Source of the DNA: an uncultured Bacteroidota bacterium | Lineage (GTDB): Bacteria > Bacteroidota > Bacteroidia > Bacteroidales > VadinHA17 | Length of the DNA stretch: 64,000 bases | Assembly: GCA_903824785.1 (NCBI GenBank) | Contig: CAIJYD010000047.1 | Span: 17,544-81,543 of the forward strand | Direction of reading: 5' to 3' | In this document: in pieces, positions 1 through 8,527 of the stretch | Layout: the number at the start of each line of letters is the position of its first letter | Position numbering within the stretch: the first letter of the stretch is position 1 | Position numbers and translations under genes: made by a program | Notes under the pieces: generated by a model | Seen by the model: only the letters and a program-made list of their open reading frames with translations | The model's database searches: none | What the model was told of the DNA's origin: nothing

Positions 1-425
1 GTAGCAGGAGCCGCCTCACTATCTACAACAGCTTCAGGCTCTTCCTTAACCAGGAGATTCAGATTATGAAGAGTGTTATACCAAAGGGCAACTTTTTTTA
101 TGTCGCTGGTATAAACTTTCTCTTTTGAGTAATCAGGAAGGATACCTTCAAACCAGACCTTCAGCTTAAGTCCATCTGTTTTGGAATCGACTGCGGCCCC
201 CCCATTTTCCTTTTCATAAATCAGGTCAAAAACTTTCCCGAGAGGCATATCTTCATTATCGGTGAAAATCGCTATATCCTCCAGTGAGCTTACTTTCGCT
301 GAAGCATAAGCGCTGCTTCTTTTTTTTGTTGCGAGGTGTTCAACAATTATTGCGTTTTTTCCCTGGGCAATAAATCTGAAAAGACCAGGTTCACCTGAAA
401 TTGCAAGAATATCTTTTAATACCAT
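1..425 (-). CDS. DUF5606 domain protein (3' end outside window)
   Basis: Reading leftwards from an ATG at 425, the frame stays open to the window edge (about 141 residues). The N-terminus MVLKDILAISGEPGLFRFIA matches the conserved start of the Bacteroidota DUF5606 family, whose function is unknown. The tail after about residue 125 becomes Glu/Ala/Val-rich, as usual for the disordered C-terminus of this family. The true stop lies beyond position 1. Confidence 0.75.
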   Translation of the reverse strand, partial: MVLKDILAISGEPGLFRFIAQGKNAIIVEHLATKKRSSAYASAKVSSLEDIAIFTDNEDMPLGKVFDLIYEKENGGAAVDSKTDGLKLKVWFEGILPDYSKEKVYTSDIKKVALWYNTLHNLNLLVKEEPEAVVDSEAAPA

Positions 426-504
426 CTTTCTCTTTTTTTGTTTGCAAATTTAATCCTTGTATCGTAATGAAAGTTTTATTAGTGACTTTTTTTTGTTTTT
501 AAAT

Positions 505-1233
505 TCAGGCCATATTTCTTTCCTTTTTAATCTTTTCATAAGCCTCATTAACCTTTTTGAATTTTTCGTCGGCGGTTTTTCTGAAATCCTCGCCCAGATG
601 ACTTACTTTATCGGGGTGATACTTCATCGCCATTCTTCTGTAAGCTTTCTTTACCTCCTCATTAGTACAGGAGGGGTCTATTTCAAGAATCTTATACGAA
701 GAATCTGTTTCAGGAATAAACATGTTTTTTATTGACAGAAAATCTGTTGCACCAACTCCCAGGGCACCTGATATCTTTTCTATTATTTCAATCTCTGAAG
801 GATGAATACTCGTATCGGCCAGCGAAACATTAAATAAAAGGTGCAGCAACTGCAGGCGTGAGGAATAGTCCATATTCCTGCTGATCTGCACACAAATATC
901 CCGTACCGGAATTTCCTGTTTGATTATATCTTTAAGAATCAGAAGTGCTTCCTTCGCCGACTCCTGTCCGAATTGGCTGATAAAGAATTTTTTAACGTAA
1001 TCAAGTTCTGATTTTACAACTTTCCCGTCGGCTTTCATTACAGCTGCCACAAGGACCAGCAGGCTCATCCCGAAATCGCCCTGAGAAGTTCGTGCAGGCC
1101 TGTTGGTGTAGGTCGAAGTCTGAACTGTAGTGCTGTCAATCATAGAACCCACAAGAAAGCCAAGCAGTCCTCCTATCGGCCCTCCCATTACAAAGCCAAG
1201 ACCACCGCCCAGCCATTTTCCAAACATTCCCAT
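505..1233 (-). CDS. TerB-like / J-domain protein (DjlA-like co-chaperone)
   Basis: The 242-residue protein has a glycine-rich hydrophobic N-terminus (about residues 5–32, likely membrane-associated), a central helical TerB-like domain (about 50–165), and a C-terminal J domain with the HPD motif in MKYHPDKV near residue 205. The arrangement resembles DjlA, a membrane-anchored DnaJ-type co-chaperone that stimulates DnaK ATPase. MGMFGKWLG offers two close ATG starts; the first is used here. It lies 2 bp downstream of coaE on the same strand. Confidence 0.8.
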   Translation of the reverse strand: MGMFGKWLGGGLGFVMGGPIGGLLGFLVGSMIDSTTVQTSTYTNRPARTSQGDFGMSLLVLVAAVMKADGKVVKSELDYVKKFFISQFGQESAKEALLILKDIIKQEIPVRDICVQISRNMDYSSRLQLLHLLFNVSLADTSIHPSEIEIIEKISGALGVGATDFLSIKNMFIPETDSSYKILEIDPSCTNEEVKKAYRRMAMKYHPDKVSHLGEDFRKTADEKFKKVNEAYEKIKKERNMA

Positions 1234-1235
1234 AA

Positions 1236-1853
1236 TCAGTTGACGGTATTAATATAGGTTAAAATGTCATTATGAATTTTTAATATTGCCGGGATTATCA
1301 TATCAGTTTCTGAGTTATAAATCACATAATCTGAAAGCTTTATCCTGGTCTCATCATCCAGCTGATTCCTCATCCTTGCCATAACCTGTTCCCTCGAGAG
1401 ACTGTTGCGGCGGATTACCCTGTTCACCCTTTCCTCCTCAGGAGCAACAACAGTAGCAGTTCTGTCAACCAGCTTTGAGCCACCGCTTTCAAACAGAATG
1501 GCTGCTTCCATAATCACATACGGCCCTGTCTGAACCTGTGCCCAGCTTCTGAAAAGGTCAAAAATTGCCGGATGAACAAGTGCATTAACCTTTTCGAGAA
1601 GATTTTTGTCATTAAAGATGAGTTTTGCAAGTTCCATTCTGTCGAGACTACCTGGCATAAAAAGATCTTTCCCTGCTATCAAATTCAGCTTCCTGGCAAT
1701 ACCCTCATCATTATCCATAATTTCCCGTGCTTTCTGGTCGGCTGAAAAGACTGGTATACCAAGAGTTCTGAAGACCCTGCATACGGAAGTTTTACCACTT
1801 CCGATACCACCTGTTACACCAAGCTTCATTCCGGGTTTCAGATCATTTCTCAT
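1236..1853 (-). CDS. coaE: dephospho-CoA kinase
   Basis: CoaE phosphorylates the ribose 3'-OH of dephospho-CoA, the last step of coenzyme A synthesis. The Walker A loop GGIGSGKT is at residues 15–22, followed by the family's FSADQKAREIM acceptor-binding segment. The frame is open further upstream, but the ATG at 1853 is preferred: it is preceded by GGAGGA and gives about 205 residues, the normal length, with an 11-bp overlap of the YbbR-like gene. A second ATG nine codons in would also give a normal N-terminus. Confidence 0.93.
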   Translation of the reverse strand: MRNDLKPGMKLGVTGGIGSGKTSVCRVFRTLGIPVFSADQKAREIMDNDEGIARKLNLIAGKDLFMPGSLDRMELAKLIFNDKNLLEKVNALVHPAIFDLFRSWAQVQTGPYVIMEAAILFESGGSKLVDRTATVVAPEEERVNRVIRRNSLSREQVMARMRNQLDDETRIKLSDYVIYNSETDMIIPAILKIHNDILTYINTVN

Positions 1854-2394
1854 TTTCTCCTCCGTGACGGCCAAAAATTGCTTTTTTACTTTTAACAGCC
1901 TTAATATCAGGTGTTCCTGAGGATGTTTTTGAAATAAACTTTTCAAGAGTAAAAAATAGTGTGTCGGGTTTTATTGAAGTAATTTCACATCCCGACCTTA
2001 ATCTGACAGAGAGGCTTTTCGTAAGACCTGATGTGACAATATAATAATCAAGATCTTTGCTGTCGGGTATTCTTTTGTAATTTACTTTTGAAATATCAAT
2101 AATGAGTGGTGGCTTTTTGCCGGCAATTTTGAGTTTAAGAATTGAATATCCGGGGCCTTTCAGAAACAGGTTGAGCTTTAATTGCGACTCTTCCAAAATA
2201 ATTTTTTCTTTTGGCAGGTTTATAAACTCAATAGGGTATTTAATATCGGCCTCAATCTCTTTACCGAGAGAGTTAAGGTACCAGAAAACAAATGAAAGAA
2301 GAAGGAAGAAAGCAAAAACAACAAAATCCCTGTTGATTATGCTTACCCCCTTCTTCGCAAGGTAATCCTTACTTATTCCATGTTTTCCCTTCAC
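1843..2394 (-). CDS. YbbR-like (CdaR-type) membrane-anchored protein
   Basis: This 183-residue protein has one membrane segment near residues 24–43 (DFVVFAFFLLLSFVFWYL), then a beta-rich extracytoplasmic part resembling a YbbR repeat. In Firmicutes, YbbR/CdaR regulates diadenylate cyclase; the Bacteroidota role is unproven. It sits between yajC and coaE, a common order in this phylum, and overlaps coaE by 11 bp, which suggests coupled translation. Confidence 0.75.
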   Translation of the reverse strand: MKGKHGISKDYLAKKGVSIINRDFVVFAFFLLLSFVFWYLNSLGKEIEADIKYPIEFINLPKEKIILEESQLKLNLFLKGPGYSILKLKIAGKKPPLIIDISKVNYKRIPDSKDLDYYIVTSGLTKSLSVRLRSGCEITSIKPDTLFFTLEKFISKTSSGTPDIKAVKSKKAIFGRHGGENEK

Positions 2395-2421
2395 AAAGGT
2401 AAAATGAAAAGAAGTTAATTT

Positions 2422-2745
2422 TTATTCTTCGGTTGAGGGATCCTTAAGAAGGGCGCTCTTGTCAATTTTGAGTTTAATATCGCCACCGACATCAATAGTT
2501 ACATAATTGTCTTTTACTTCATATACTCTTCCGTATATTCCACCGGTAGTAATAACTTTATCACCTCTTTTCAGGGAACTTCTGTAGGTATTCATCTCTT
2601 TTTGTTTCTTCATCTGAGGTCTGATCATGAAAAAGTAGAAAACTACAAAAACAAGGATCAGCGGAAGAAAAGTTACAAGCGGGTTAGCAGAACCGGCAGT
2701 TCCGGTTGGTTGACCCATCAAATAAAGGTAAGCGAAATTGGTCAT
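2422..2745 (-). CDS. yajC: preprotein translocase accessory subunit YajC
   Basis: The 107-residue protein has one N-terminal membrane helix (about residues 22–41) followed by FMIRPQMKKQKE and KRGDKVITTGGIYGRV, both hallmark YajC segments. YajC associates with SecDF–YidC at the inner membrane. Its neighbours (DUF1573 lipoprotein, NusB upstream; YbbR, CoaE downstream) form a tightly spaced minus-strand operon. Confidence 0.95.
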   Translation of the reverse strand: MTNFAYLYLMGQPTGTAGSANPLVTFLPLILVFVVFYFFMIRPQMKKQKEMNTYRSSLKRGDKVITTGGIYGRVYEVKDNYVTIDVGGDIKLKIDKSALLKDPSTEE

Positions 2746-2756
2746 CTTTAAAATTA

Positions 2757-3200
2757 TTAATTATTATTGGTTACTACTTCTGCAGTTATTTTTAACAATA
2801 CGACGGGGATGGATGCGTTTGACTTAACTGAAATAGTTTTTGTCTGCATCCCGTTTCTTCCGGAAGTGTCAAAAACAACCTCAATAATTCCTGAACCTCC
2901 CGAAGGAACAGGTTTGGCATCATACTTTGGGACAGTACAACCGCAGCTTGTTGTGGCAGCTGCAATTACAAGATTACCTGTTCCTTTGTTTTCAAAAGTG
3001 AATACATATCCTATTTTCTCTCCTTCAGCTACTTTTCCGAAGTGGTGCTCGTATTCCCTGAATATAATCACGGCAGCACCTGTATCGCCCGGCTGAATAC
3101 CGGCTGCTGAAGTGCCGTTTTTGTGGGCATTCCCGCAATTTGCTGTTATCAGAGCAGATATAATAAGGAGTATTGGTAAATATTTTTTCTTAAAATTCAT
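2757..3200 (-). CDS. DUF1573 lipoprotein
   Basis: The 147-residue protein starts with a lipoprotein signal ending in ITANC, so the mature protein should be lipid-anchored from about Cys22. The rest is one DUF1573 domain, an Ig-like fold recognised from HHFGKVAEGEKIGYVFTF and the SCGCTVP motif. Its exact function is unknown. Spacings of 11 bp on either side place it in the nusB–yajC operon. Confidence 0.85.
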   Translation of the reverse strand: MNFKKKYLPILLIISALITANCGNAHKNGTSAAGIQPGDTGAAVIIFREYEHHFGKVAEGEKIGYVFTFENKGTGNLVIAAATTSCGCTVPKYDAKPVPSGGSGIIEVVFDTSGRNGMQTKTISVKSNASIPVVLLKITAEVVTNNN

Positions 3201-3211
3201 TCCAGTTATAA

Positions 3212-4180
3212 TTACGGTCTGTCATCTGTTATGGTTTCACCGACCAGCCCTCTTCCAAATTTATTAAATAATCCGCTTTCCCTTATTTCTTTGACAATAT
3301 TATCAAGAATCCCGTTGACAAAGTTACTGCTTTTTGAGGTACAGTAGTATTTGGCAATCTCGATATATTCATTAAGTGTAACCTTAACAGGTATTTCCGG
3401 AAATTCAAGTATTTCAGTTATTGCAAGTTGCATAACAAGAATATCCATCAGAGCAATTCGTTCAACCTCCCAGTTAGTAGTGTTTTTATCAATTAGTCCG
3501 GAGTATTTTTCATTATGAACAACAGCTTTTCGAAACAGGATCTTTACAAACTCCTCATCCTCCTCATTTTTATACAAAGGCATCAGTTCTGTTTTTTCGT
3601 CAGAATCAGGCTTAAATTTCTTTAGCGTCTTTTCAACCATTGATGCGATGTATTCCATATCATCATTCCAGTAGATGCTTTGTTCTTCAAGATTTGACTG
3701 CAGATCTTCGGAGCCGGCAAAGAGTTCTGTTATTAGCCTTATAATATACTTTCTGTCAGTTAAATAGCTGATATTTTCAGGTTTCATATACTCCTCATAA
3801 ACATCCCATGTGATCATTTTATTATAAAGAAGGCGTGGAATATGAGAAGAGTTAACCCAGGAAAGTTTTTTTGATGAGATGTATTTATTAAGGGCCAGAT
3901 TATTTCTAAGCTGGGCAATAACCAGATTATCAACGAACCGTCTCTGCGGATTGAGATCCTTATGTGTAGGAATTCTTTTCTGGAGTGCCTGATCTATTTT
4001 TTCAGAGGCAATATCGGCAACATCAAGAACAAGCAGCAACAGATAATGATAAAGATCGTAAGTCTTACCAATACTGAACATCAGTTCTGTCTCGGCCTGA
4101 GAAAGATTTTCATCCTCCCTGCGGTTAAAAGCATAAAGAGCCATTAAGGCTTTTATACGAAGTAATCTTCTGCTTATCAT
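3212..4180 (-). CDS. nusB: transcription antitermination factor NusB (long Bacteroidota form)
   Basis: NusB binds boxA RNA with NusE (S10) during rRNA antitermination. The C-terminal 110 residues carry the NusB fold, with WEVERIALMDILVMQLAITE and the IPVKVTLNEYIEIAKYY segment. At 322 residues it is about twice the E. coli length; the extra N-terminal helical domain is usual in Bacteroidota. It is the first gene of the leftward operon to coaE, with a divergent promoter region before the DUF3276 gene. Confidence 0.93.
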   Translation of the reverse strand: MISRRLLRIKALMALYAFNRREDENLSQAETELMFSIGKTYDLYHYLLLLVLDVADIASEKIDQALQKRIPTHKDLNPQRRFVDNLVIAQLRNNLALNKYISSKKLSWVNSSHIPRLLYNKMITWDVYEEYMKPENISYLTDRKYIIRLITELFAGSEDLQSNLEEQSIYWNDDMEYIASMVEKTLKKFKPDSDEKTELMPLYKNEEDEEFVKILFRKAVVHNEKYSGLIDKNTTNWEVERIALMDILVMQLAITEILEFPEIPVKVTLNEYIEIAKYYCTSKSSNFVNGILDNIVKEIRESGLFNKFGRGLVGETITDDRP

Positions 4181-4284
4181 TTATAAAGAACCTCGGATTT
4201 CCGGTGCAAAAATACTCTTTTTCCCGTACCCTCAAAACAACTATGAAAAATTACACACCCAAAAGGTCAAAATTTCGGCCCGGT

Positions 4285-4314
4285 TTTGATTTGATAAAAT
4301 AATTGTTACATTTG
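4285..4314 (+). promoter_or_regulatory. Bacteroidota-type promoter for the DUF3276 gene
   Basis: TTTG at 4285–4288 and TACATTTG at 4307–4314 match the -33 TTTG and -7 TAnnTTTG elements with an 18-bp spacer. The start codon follows about 40 bp downstream. The site lies in the divergent interval between nusB and the DUF3276 gene. Confidence 0.65.
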
Positions 4315-4353
4315 ACAATAGAAAACAAAACCCTAACATAAACTGACTTATAA

Positions 4354-4758
4354 ATGGAAGAAGAAGCCGGAATAAAGGAAGTCATAAACGGGCTTGAAGA
4401 AAGAATCAATAAGGAAGAAATTTTCAGCAAGGTGGTACGTGCAGGAAAAAGAACTTACTTTTTCGATGTAAAAGCAACACGCAAGGATGATTATTATCTG
4501 ACTATTACCGAAAGCAAGAAACGTTTAGGCAAAGAGGGGAAAGTCTTTTATGAAAAGCATAAGATCTTCCTTTATAAAGAGGACTTTGTGAAATTCGCAG
4601 AAGGATTGAAAGAGGCTGTTTCATATATCGATAGCTGTCAGAATGAAACAACAGCTGACCAGATATTATCGGAATCTGAATTCCATGAAGATAAAGAGAT
4701 GCTTGTCTCTGCCGAATTTACAAATGTCGAGTTTGAAGATCTGGGCAAAAAGCAATAA
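4354..4758 (+). CDS. DUF3276 family protein (PUR-alpha-like nucleic-acid binding)
   Basis: The 134-residue protein shows the conserved DUF3276 core IFSKVVRAGKRTYFFDVKAT followed by YYLTITESKKR. Structures in this family resemble PUR repeats that bind single-stranded nucleic acid; the cellular role is not established. The acidic C-terminal 25 residues look disordered. It has its own promoter and is followed by the DUF456 gene after 34 bp. Confidence 0.85.
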   Translation: MEEEAGIKEVINGLEERINKEEIFSKVVRAGKRTYFFDVKATRKDDYYLTITESKKRLGKEGKVFYEKHKIFLYKEDFVKFAEGLKEAVSYIDSCQNETTADQILSESEFHEDKEMLVSAEFTNVEFEDLGKKQ

Positions 4759-4792
4759 GCATTTTATTTTTCATTGTGTAGAATATTTCTAA

Positions 4793-5272
4793 ATGTCTGA
4801 TTATATACTCCTTATATTAGGTATACTATTTATGATTCTGGGAATAATCGGGTGTCTGGTGCCTGTATTGCCCGGCCCTCCATTAAGTTTTCTTGGATTA
4901 ATACTTATTCAGCTGACACGGTTCGCTCATTTTACTACTTCTACCTTAATTACCCTTGGAGTTATTGCGGTAGTTGTTACAATACTGGATTATATTGTAC
5001 CTGTATGGGGAACAAAAAGATTCGGCGGCTCCAAATATGGGATGAGGGGAGCTACTGTTGGATTGGTTATCGGTATTTTTCTTGGTCCTATGGGTATAAT
5101 ATTAGGTCCGCTGATAGGAGCATTTGTAGGTGAGATGATATTCCGTGATGATATAAAATATGCTTTAAAAGCAGGTTTCGGCAGCTTGCTGGGTTTTCTT
5201 ACAGGGATAGGGCTGAAACTTGCCGCCTCTTTAATAATGACCTTTTACTTTATAAAAGAGTGGATAGCCTGA
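4793..5272 (+). CDS. DUF456 membrane protein
   Basis: The 159 residues form four or so membrane segments with many Gly and Pro residues, including GCLVPVLPGPPLSFLG near the N-terminus and the GPMGIILGPLIGAFVGEMI stretch, both typical of DUF456. No function is established. It probably shares a transcript with the DUF3276 gene and converges on argF. Confidence 0.85.
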   Translation: MSDYILLILGILFMILGIIGCLVPVLPGPPLSFLGLILIQLTRFAHFTTSTLITLGVIAVVVTILDYIVPVWGTKRFGGSKYGMRGATVGLVIGIFLGPMGIILGPLIGAFVGEMIFRDDIKYALKAGFGSLLGFLTGIGLKLAASLIMTFYFIKEWIA

Positions 5273-5305
5273 GCATAAAATCCCCTGATCAATTCAACAG
5301 AAGAA

Positions 5306-6307
5306 CTATACCCCAAGTGTTGCAACCATCACTGCTTTAATAGTATGAAGACGGTTTTCGGCTTCATCAAATACTATTGAGCGCTCAGATTCAAAAACAT
5401 CCTCAGTAACCTCCATTCCATCAAGTCCGAATTTCTTAAATATCTCTTCTCCAACCTTTGTCTGCCTGTTGTGAAAAGCAGGAAGACAATGAAGAAATTT
5501 CACTTTCGGATTTTGGCATTTCTTAACCACTTCGTTATTAATCTGATATGGCTTTAAAAGCTTAATCCGCTCTTCCCATACTGAATCAGGTTCACCCATA
5601 GATACCCATACATCTGTATAAAGAAAATCGACCCCTTTAACAGCCTCATCAACATTTTCGGTAATTGTGATTTTTGCACCGGTCTCTCTTGCTATTTCAC
5701 GGCATTTAGCAACAAGCTCATCGGCAGGCTGGCATTCTTTCGGAGCTGCAGCCCTGAAATCCATACCCATCTTCGAGGCTCCGACCATAAGGGAATTACC
5801 CATATTATTGCGCGCATCGCCAAGGTAACAGAAAGATATTTTATTCAGAGGCTTATCGGAGTGTTCCAGCATTGTCATAAAATCAGCAAGGATCTGAGTA
5901 GGATGAAATTCGTTTGTAAGACCATTCCATACAGGGACCCCGGCATATTTCCCCAGTTCTTCAACAATATCCTGACCATATCCACGGTATTCAATTCCAT
6001 CGTACATCCGGCCAAGAACCCTGGCTGTATCCTTCATAGACTCCTTTTGTCCTATCTGCGAACCGCTTGGTCCGAGATATGAGACATGCGCTCCCTGATC
6101 AAATGCCGCCACTTCAAAAGCACATCTGGTTCTTGTTGAGGCTTTTTCGAAGATCAGTGCAATGTTTTTCCCTTTCAGTCTGGGTTGTTCTGTACCTGCA
6201 TATTTTGCTTTCTTCAGTTCAGCTGCCAGATCAAGAAGAAACATTATCTCTTCAGGTTTAAAGTCGAGAAGTTTAAGAAAATTCCGGTTGCGTAAATTGT
6301 ATGCCAT
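5306..6307 (-). CDS. argF: ornithine carbamoyltransferase
   Basis: The enzyme interconverts ornithine plus carbamoyl phosphate with citrulline plus phosphate. Its 333 residues contain the carbamoyl-phosphate loop STRTR (57–61), HPTQ, the ornithine-binding DVWVSMGE segment and HCLPAFHN. Length and motifs are complete. A carbamate kinase gene lies just upstream on the same strand, which favours a catabolic, ATP-yielding role (then named arcB), but no arginine deiminase gene is in the window, so an anabolic role remains possible. Confidence 0.93.
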   Translation of the reverse strand: MAYNLRNRNFLKLLDFKPEEIMFLLDLAAELKKAKYAGTEQPRLKGKNIALIFEKASTRTRCAFEVAAFDQGAHVSYLGPSGSQIGQKESMKDTARVLGRMYDGIEYRGYGQDIVEELGKYAGVPVWNGLTNEFHPTQILADFMTMLEHSDKPLNKISFCYLGDARNNMGNSLMVGASKMGMDFRAAAPKECQPADELVAKCREIARETGAKITITENVDEAVKGVDFLYTDVWVSMGEPDSVWEERIKLLKPYQINNEVVKKCQNPKVKFLHCLPAFHNRQTKVGEEIFKKFGLDGMEVTEDVFESERSIVFDEAENRLHTIKAVMVATLGV

Positions 6308-6448
6308 GATGATATAATTGAAAATTTGAAAAACTTAAAATCTGATAATGAAGGTGTAAAAATAGTAAAAATTGGTCAGAAAAATTAAAGACGAAAAGTG
6401 TCAGATATCAAACTACAGGTAAGAGGGAGCCGGGCTTCAACCTAAAGA

Positions 6449-7417
6449 CTATCTCCGGTCGTCTTCATATTCCATAGTTATTTTTGAGCCATACTTTCTA
6501 TCGGCAAGTTTAAATGCCTCAGTTATAACACTTTTCGATCCGCCGTTTTTAATAAAATTAAGGCATGCCTGTATTTTGGGCTCCATACTTCCTTTTGAGA
6601 ACTGACCTTCATTGAGGTATTTCAGAGTATCGGAATAATTGAGAAATTCTTTAATCTCCTGGTCCGGCTTTTTATAATTAATATAGATATAAGGAACATC
6701 CGTCAGAATATAGAACTCATCAGCCCCAATCTTTGTTGCCAGCAATGAAGAGGCCAGGTCTTTATCTATAACAGCTTCTGCCGGTCGGACATCATTTTTT
6801 TCATCGATATAAACCGGAACTCCGCCGCCCCCTGCTGCAATAACGATATTCCCCTTCCCTGCCAGCTCTCTGATAATTGAATCATTTATCACACCTTCCG
6901 GTATTGGGGAAGGAACAACACGACGGTACCCTCCGGCTATTTTTACCTCCTCTTTGAAAACCCATTTCTTTTCGAAGGAAAGAGCATCGGCCTGTTCCTT
7001 TGAATAAATTTTCCCGACCCTTTTTTGCGGATCGGTAAAAGCGGGGTCATTTATATCAACCAGCACCTGGGTAACCAGACAAATTACATTTTTATTTATT
7101 CCGTGTTTATTAAGCACATTCCGGAACATTCTCTCAATCATATAACCAATTCCACCCTGAGTATCAGCTACACATACATCAATAGGCATCTGAGAAATAC
7201 CGTACAGCTGTTCCCCTGCATCATTCCGCATAAGTATATTGCCCACCTGGGGTCCATTTCCGTGGGTTATTACCAGATCATACCCTTCATTTATCAGAAA
7301 TACAAGGTTTTCCAGAGTCTCAGAGGTGTTTTGTTCCTGCTCATCAATAGTTCCGATCTGATCGCCTCTCAGTATAGCATTTCCTCCTAAAGCAACAACA
7401 GCAAGTTTTTTTTTCAT
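6449..7417 (-). CDS. arcC: carbamate kinase
   Basis: Carbamate kinase makes ATP from carbamoyl phosphate and ADP. The protein begins MKKKLAVVALGGNAILRGDQ, the conserved amino-acid-kinase N-terminus, and contains THGNGPQVGN, VVPSPIP and AAGGGGVPV. The frame is open 13 codons further upstream, but the ATG at 7417 gives the family's usual N-terminus and a length of 322. It lies 141 bp before argF on the same strand, so the two may be co-expressed. Confidence 0.93.
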   Translation of the reverse strand: MKKKLAVVALGGNAILRGDQIGTIDEQEQNTSETLENLVFLINEGYDLVITHGNGPQVGNILMRNDAGEQLYGISQMPIDVCVADTQGGIGYMIERMFRNVLNKHGINKNVICLVTQVLVDINDPAFTDPQKRVGKIYSKEQADALSFEKKWVFKEEVKIAGGYRRVVPSPIPEGVINDSIIRELAGKGNIVIAAGGGGVPVYIDEKNDVRPAEAVIDKDLASSLLATKIGADEFYILTDVPYIYINYKKPDQEIKEFLNYSDTLKYLNEGQFSKGSMEPKIQACLNFIKNGGSKSVITEAFKLADRKYGSKITMEYEDDRR

Positions 7418-7601
7418 AATCAATCTAAATATCAGGCAGACAAAAATCAAAAACAAAAAAAGTCAGAAAACTATCTTAAAGAAGACAAAGCTATCAAATT
7501 CATTACAATTAAAGCCATCTGTCAATCTGAAATGAGCCCCTGAAATCATATGTTAAATAACATATATTCAATGATTAAACTCATAAACATCAGGAGAGTG
7601 A

Positions 7602-7631
7602 GTTGCAATTGCAAAAAAAACGCTACATTTA
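7602..7631 (+). promoter_or_regulatory. putative Bacteroidota-type promoter
   Basis: GTTG at 7602–7605 and TACATTTA at 7624–7631 are near matches to TTTG / TAnnTTTG, again separated by exactly 18 bp. The GTG start of the downstream gene follows 25 bp later. Confidence 0.45.
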
Positions 7632-7656
7632 CATAATTCAAAATACAAAAATATAA

Positions 7657-8343
7657 GTGAGATTCAGCTATGTGTTTTTCATTGCGGTAATCTTAGCAAT
7701 GACAGGGTACTCCTGTAAGATGAAAGGGGGCAAGAATATAGATCAGGGTGAGATCCACTATAATATTGATTATACTGGAAACTTAAGTGGCGTGCCAAAA
7801 GAGGTATTACCCAAGAGCCTGATTGTTTCATTTAAAAAGGATAAAATACTGTTTGAGATGGTTTCCCCATTTGGTAATTCGGGAATTCTGAATCTTGCAA
7901 ACCCTGACAAAAACATTTTTGATACATACTTCAGCCTTTTCACTTTGAAATATTTCTATGCTGCTGAGCCGGGCGAGAAATTTCCGGGTTTTGAAGCAAT
8001 GGATGGAATGGAAATCAAAAAAACATCAAAAACATCAGTTATCTGCGGTTTTAATTGCAAAAATGCCGAGGTTACATTTCCTGCAGACAGAGAAAAGATT
8101 GTCGATATCTGGTATACCAATGAGATAAATGTTAAAAATTCAAATGCTGCAACACCATTCAGTCAGATTGATGGAGTATTGATGAGTTTTTTCTTTACTC
8201 TAGGCAAAACAGAACTTCATTTCAATGCAGAAACTGTTTACCAGAAAGAGATACCTGATGAGACATTTGAGAGAAGAGACAAATTCGTAAGAGTTTCAAG
8301 GGAGGATATCAAAAAACTGATTAATAACATGATCAGCCTTTAG
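7657..8343 (+). CDS. putative lipoprotein, DUF4412-like
   Basis: The 228-residue product starts at a GTG, since no ATG is in frame nearby, and has a signal peptide ending in MTGYSC, a lipobox. The mature part is beta-rich with a repeated strand pattern and a conserved-looking CGFNCKNA segment, as in DUF4412-type or LolA-fold-like proteins. No function is known. It is monocistronic, with a putative promoter immediately upstream and a separate promoter for ftsK downstream. Confidence 0.6.
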   Translation: MRFSYVFFIAVILAMTGYSCKMKGGKNIDQGEIHYNIDYTGNLSGVPKEVLPKSLIVSFKKDKILFEMVSPFGNSGILNLANPDKNIFDTYFSLFTLKYFYAAEPGEKFPGFEAMDGMEIKKTSKTSVICGFNCKNAEVTFPADREKIVDIWYTNEINVKNSNAATPFSQIDGVLMSFFFTLGKTELHFNAETVYQKEIPDETFERRDKFVRVSREDIKKLINNMISL

Positions 8344-8446
8344 GATCCAAAGCAAAAGGTGAAATGGTTTTCTACCAGCTGCAAAGATAAGAGGCAGCGA
8401 TCTATAAACAGCATCAGCGGGAATAATCAATAATTAAGGCATAACA

Positions 8447-8476
8447 TTTGTGTAAAGCGTAAAATTATTACCTTTA
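8447..8476 (+). promoter_or_regulatory. putative promoter for ftsK
   Basis: TTTG at 8447–8450, an 18-bp spacer and TACCTTTA at 8469–8476 resemble the Bacteroidota consensus. The ftsK start codon is 52 bp downstream. Confidence 0.5.
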
Positions 8477-8527
8477 TGTTTCGTTATAAGAAAACGAAAA
8501 ACATTTTAACAAAAATTTCAGACACGA

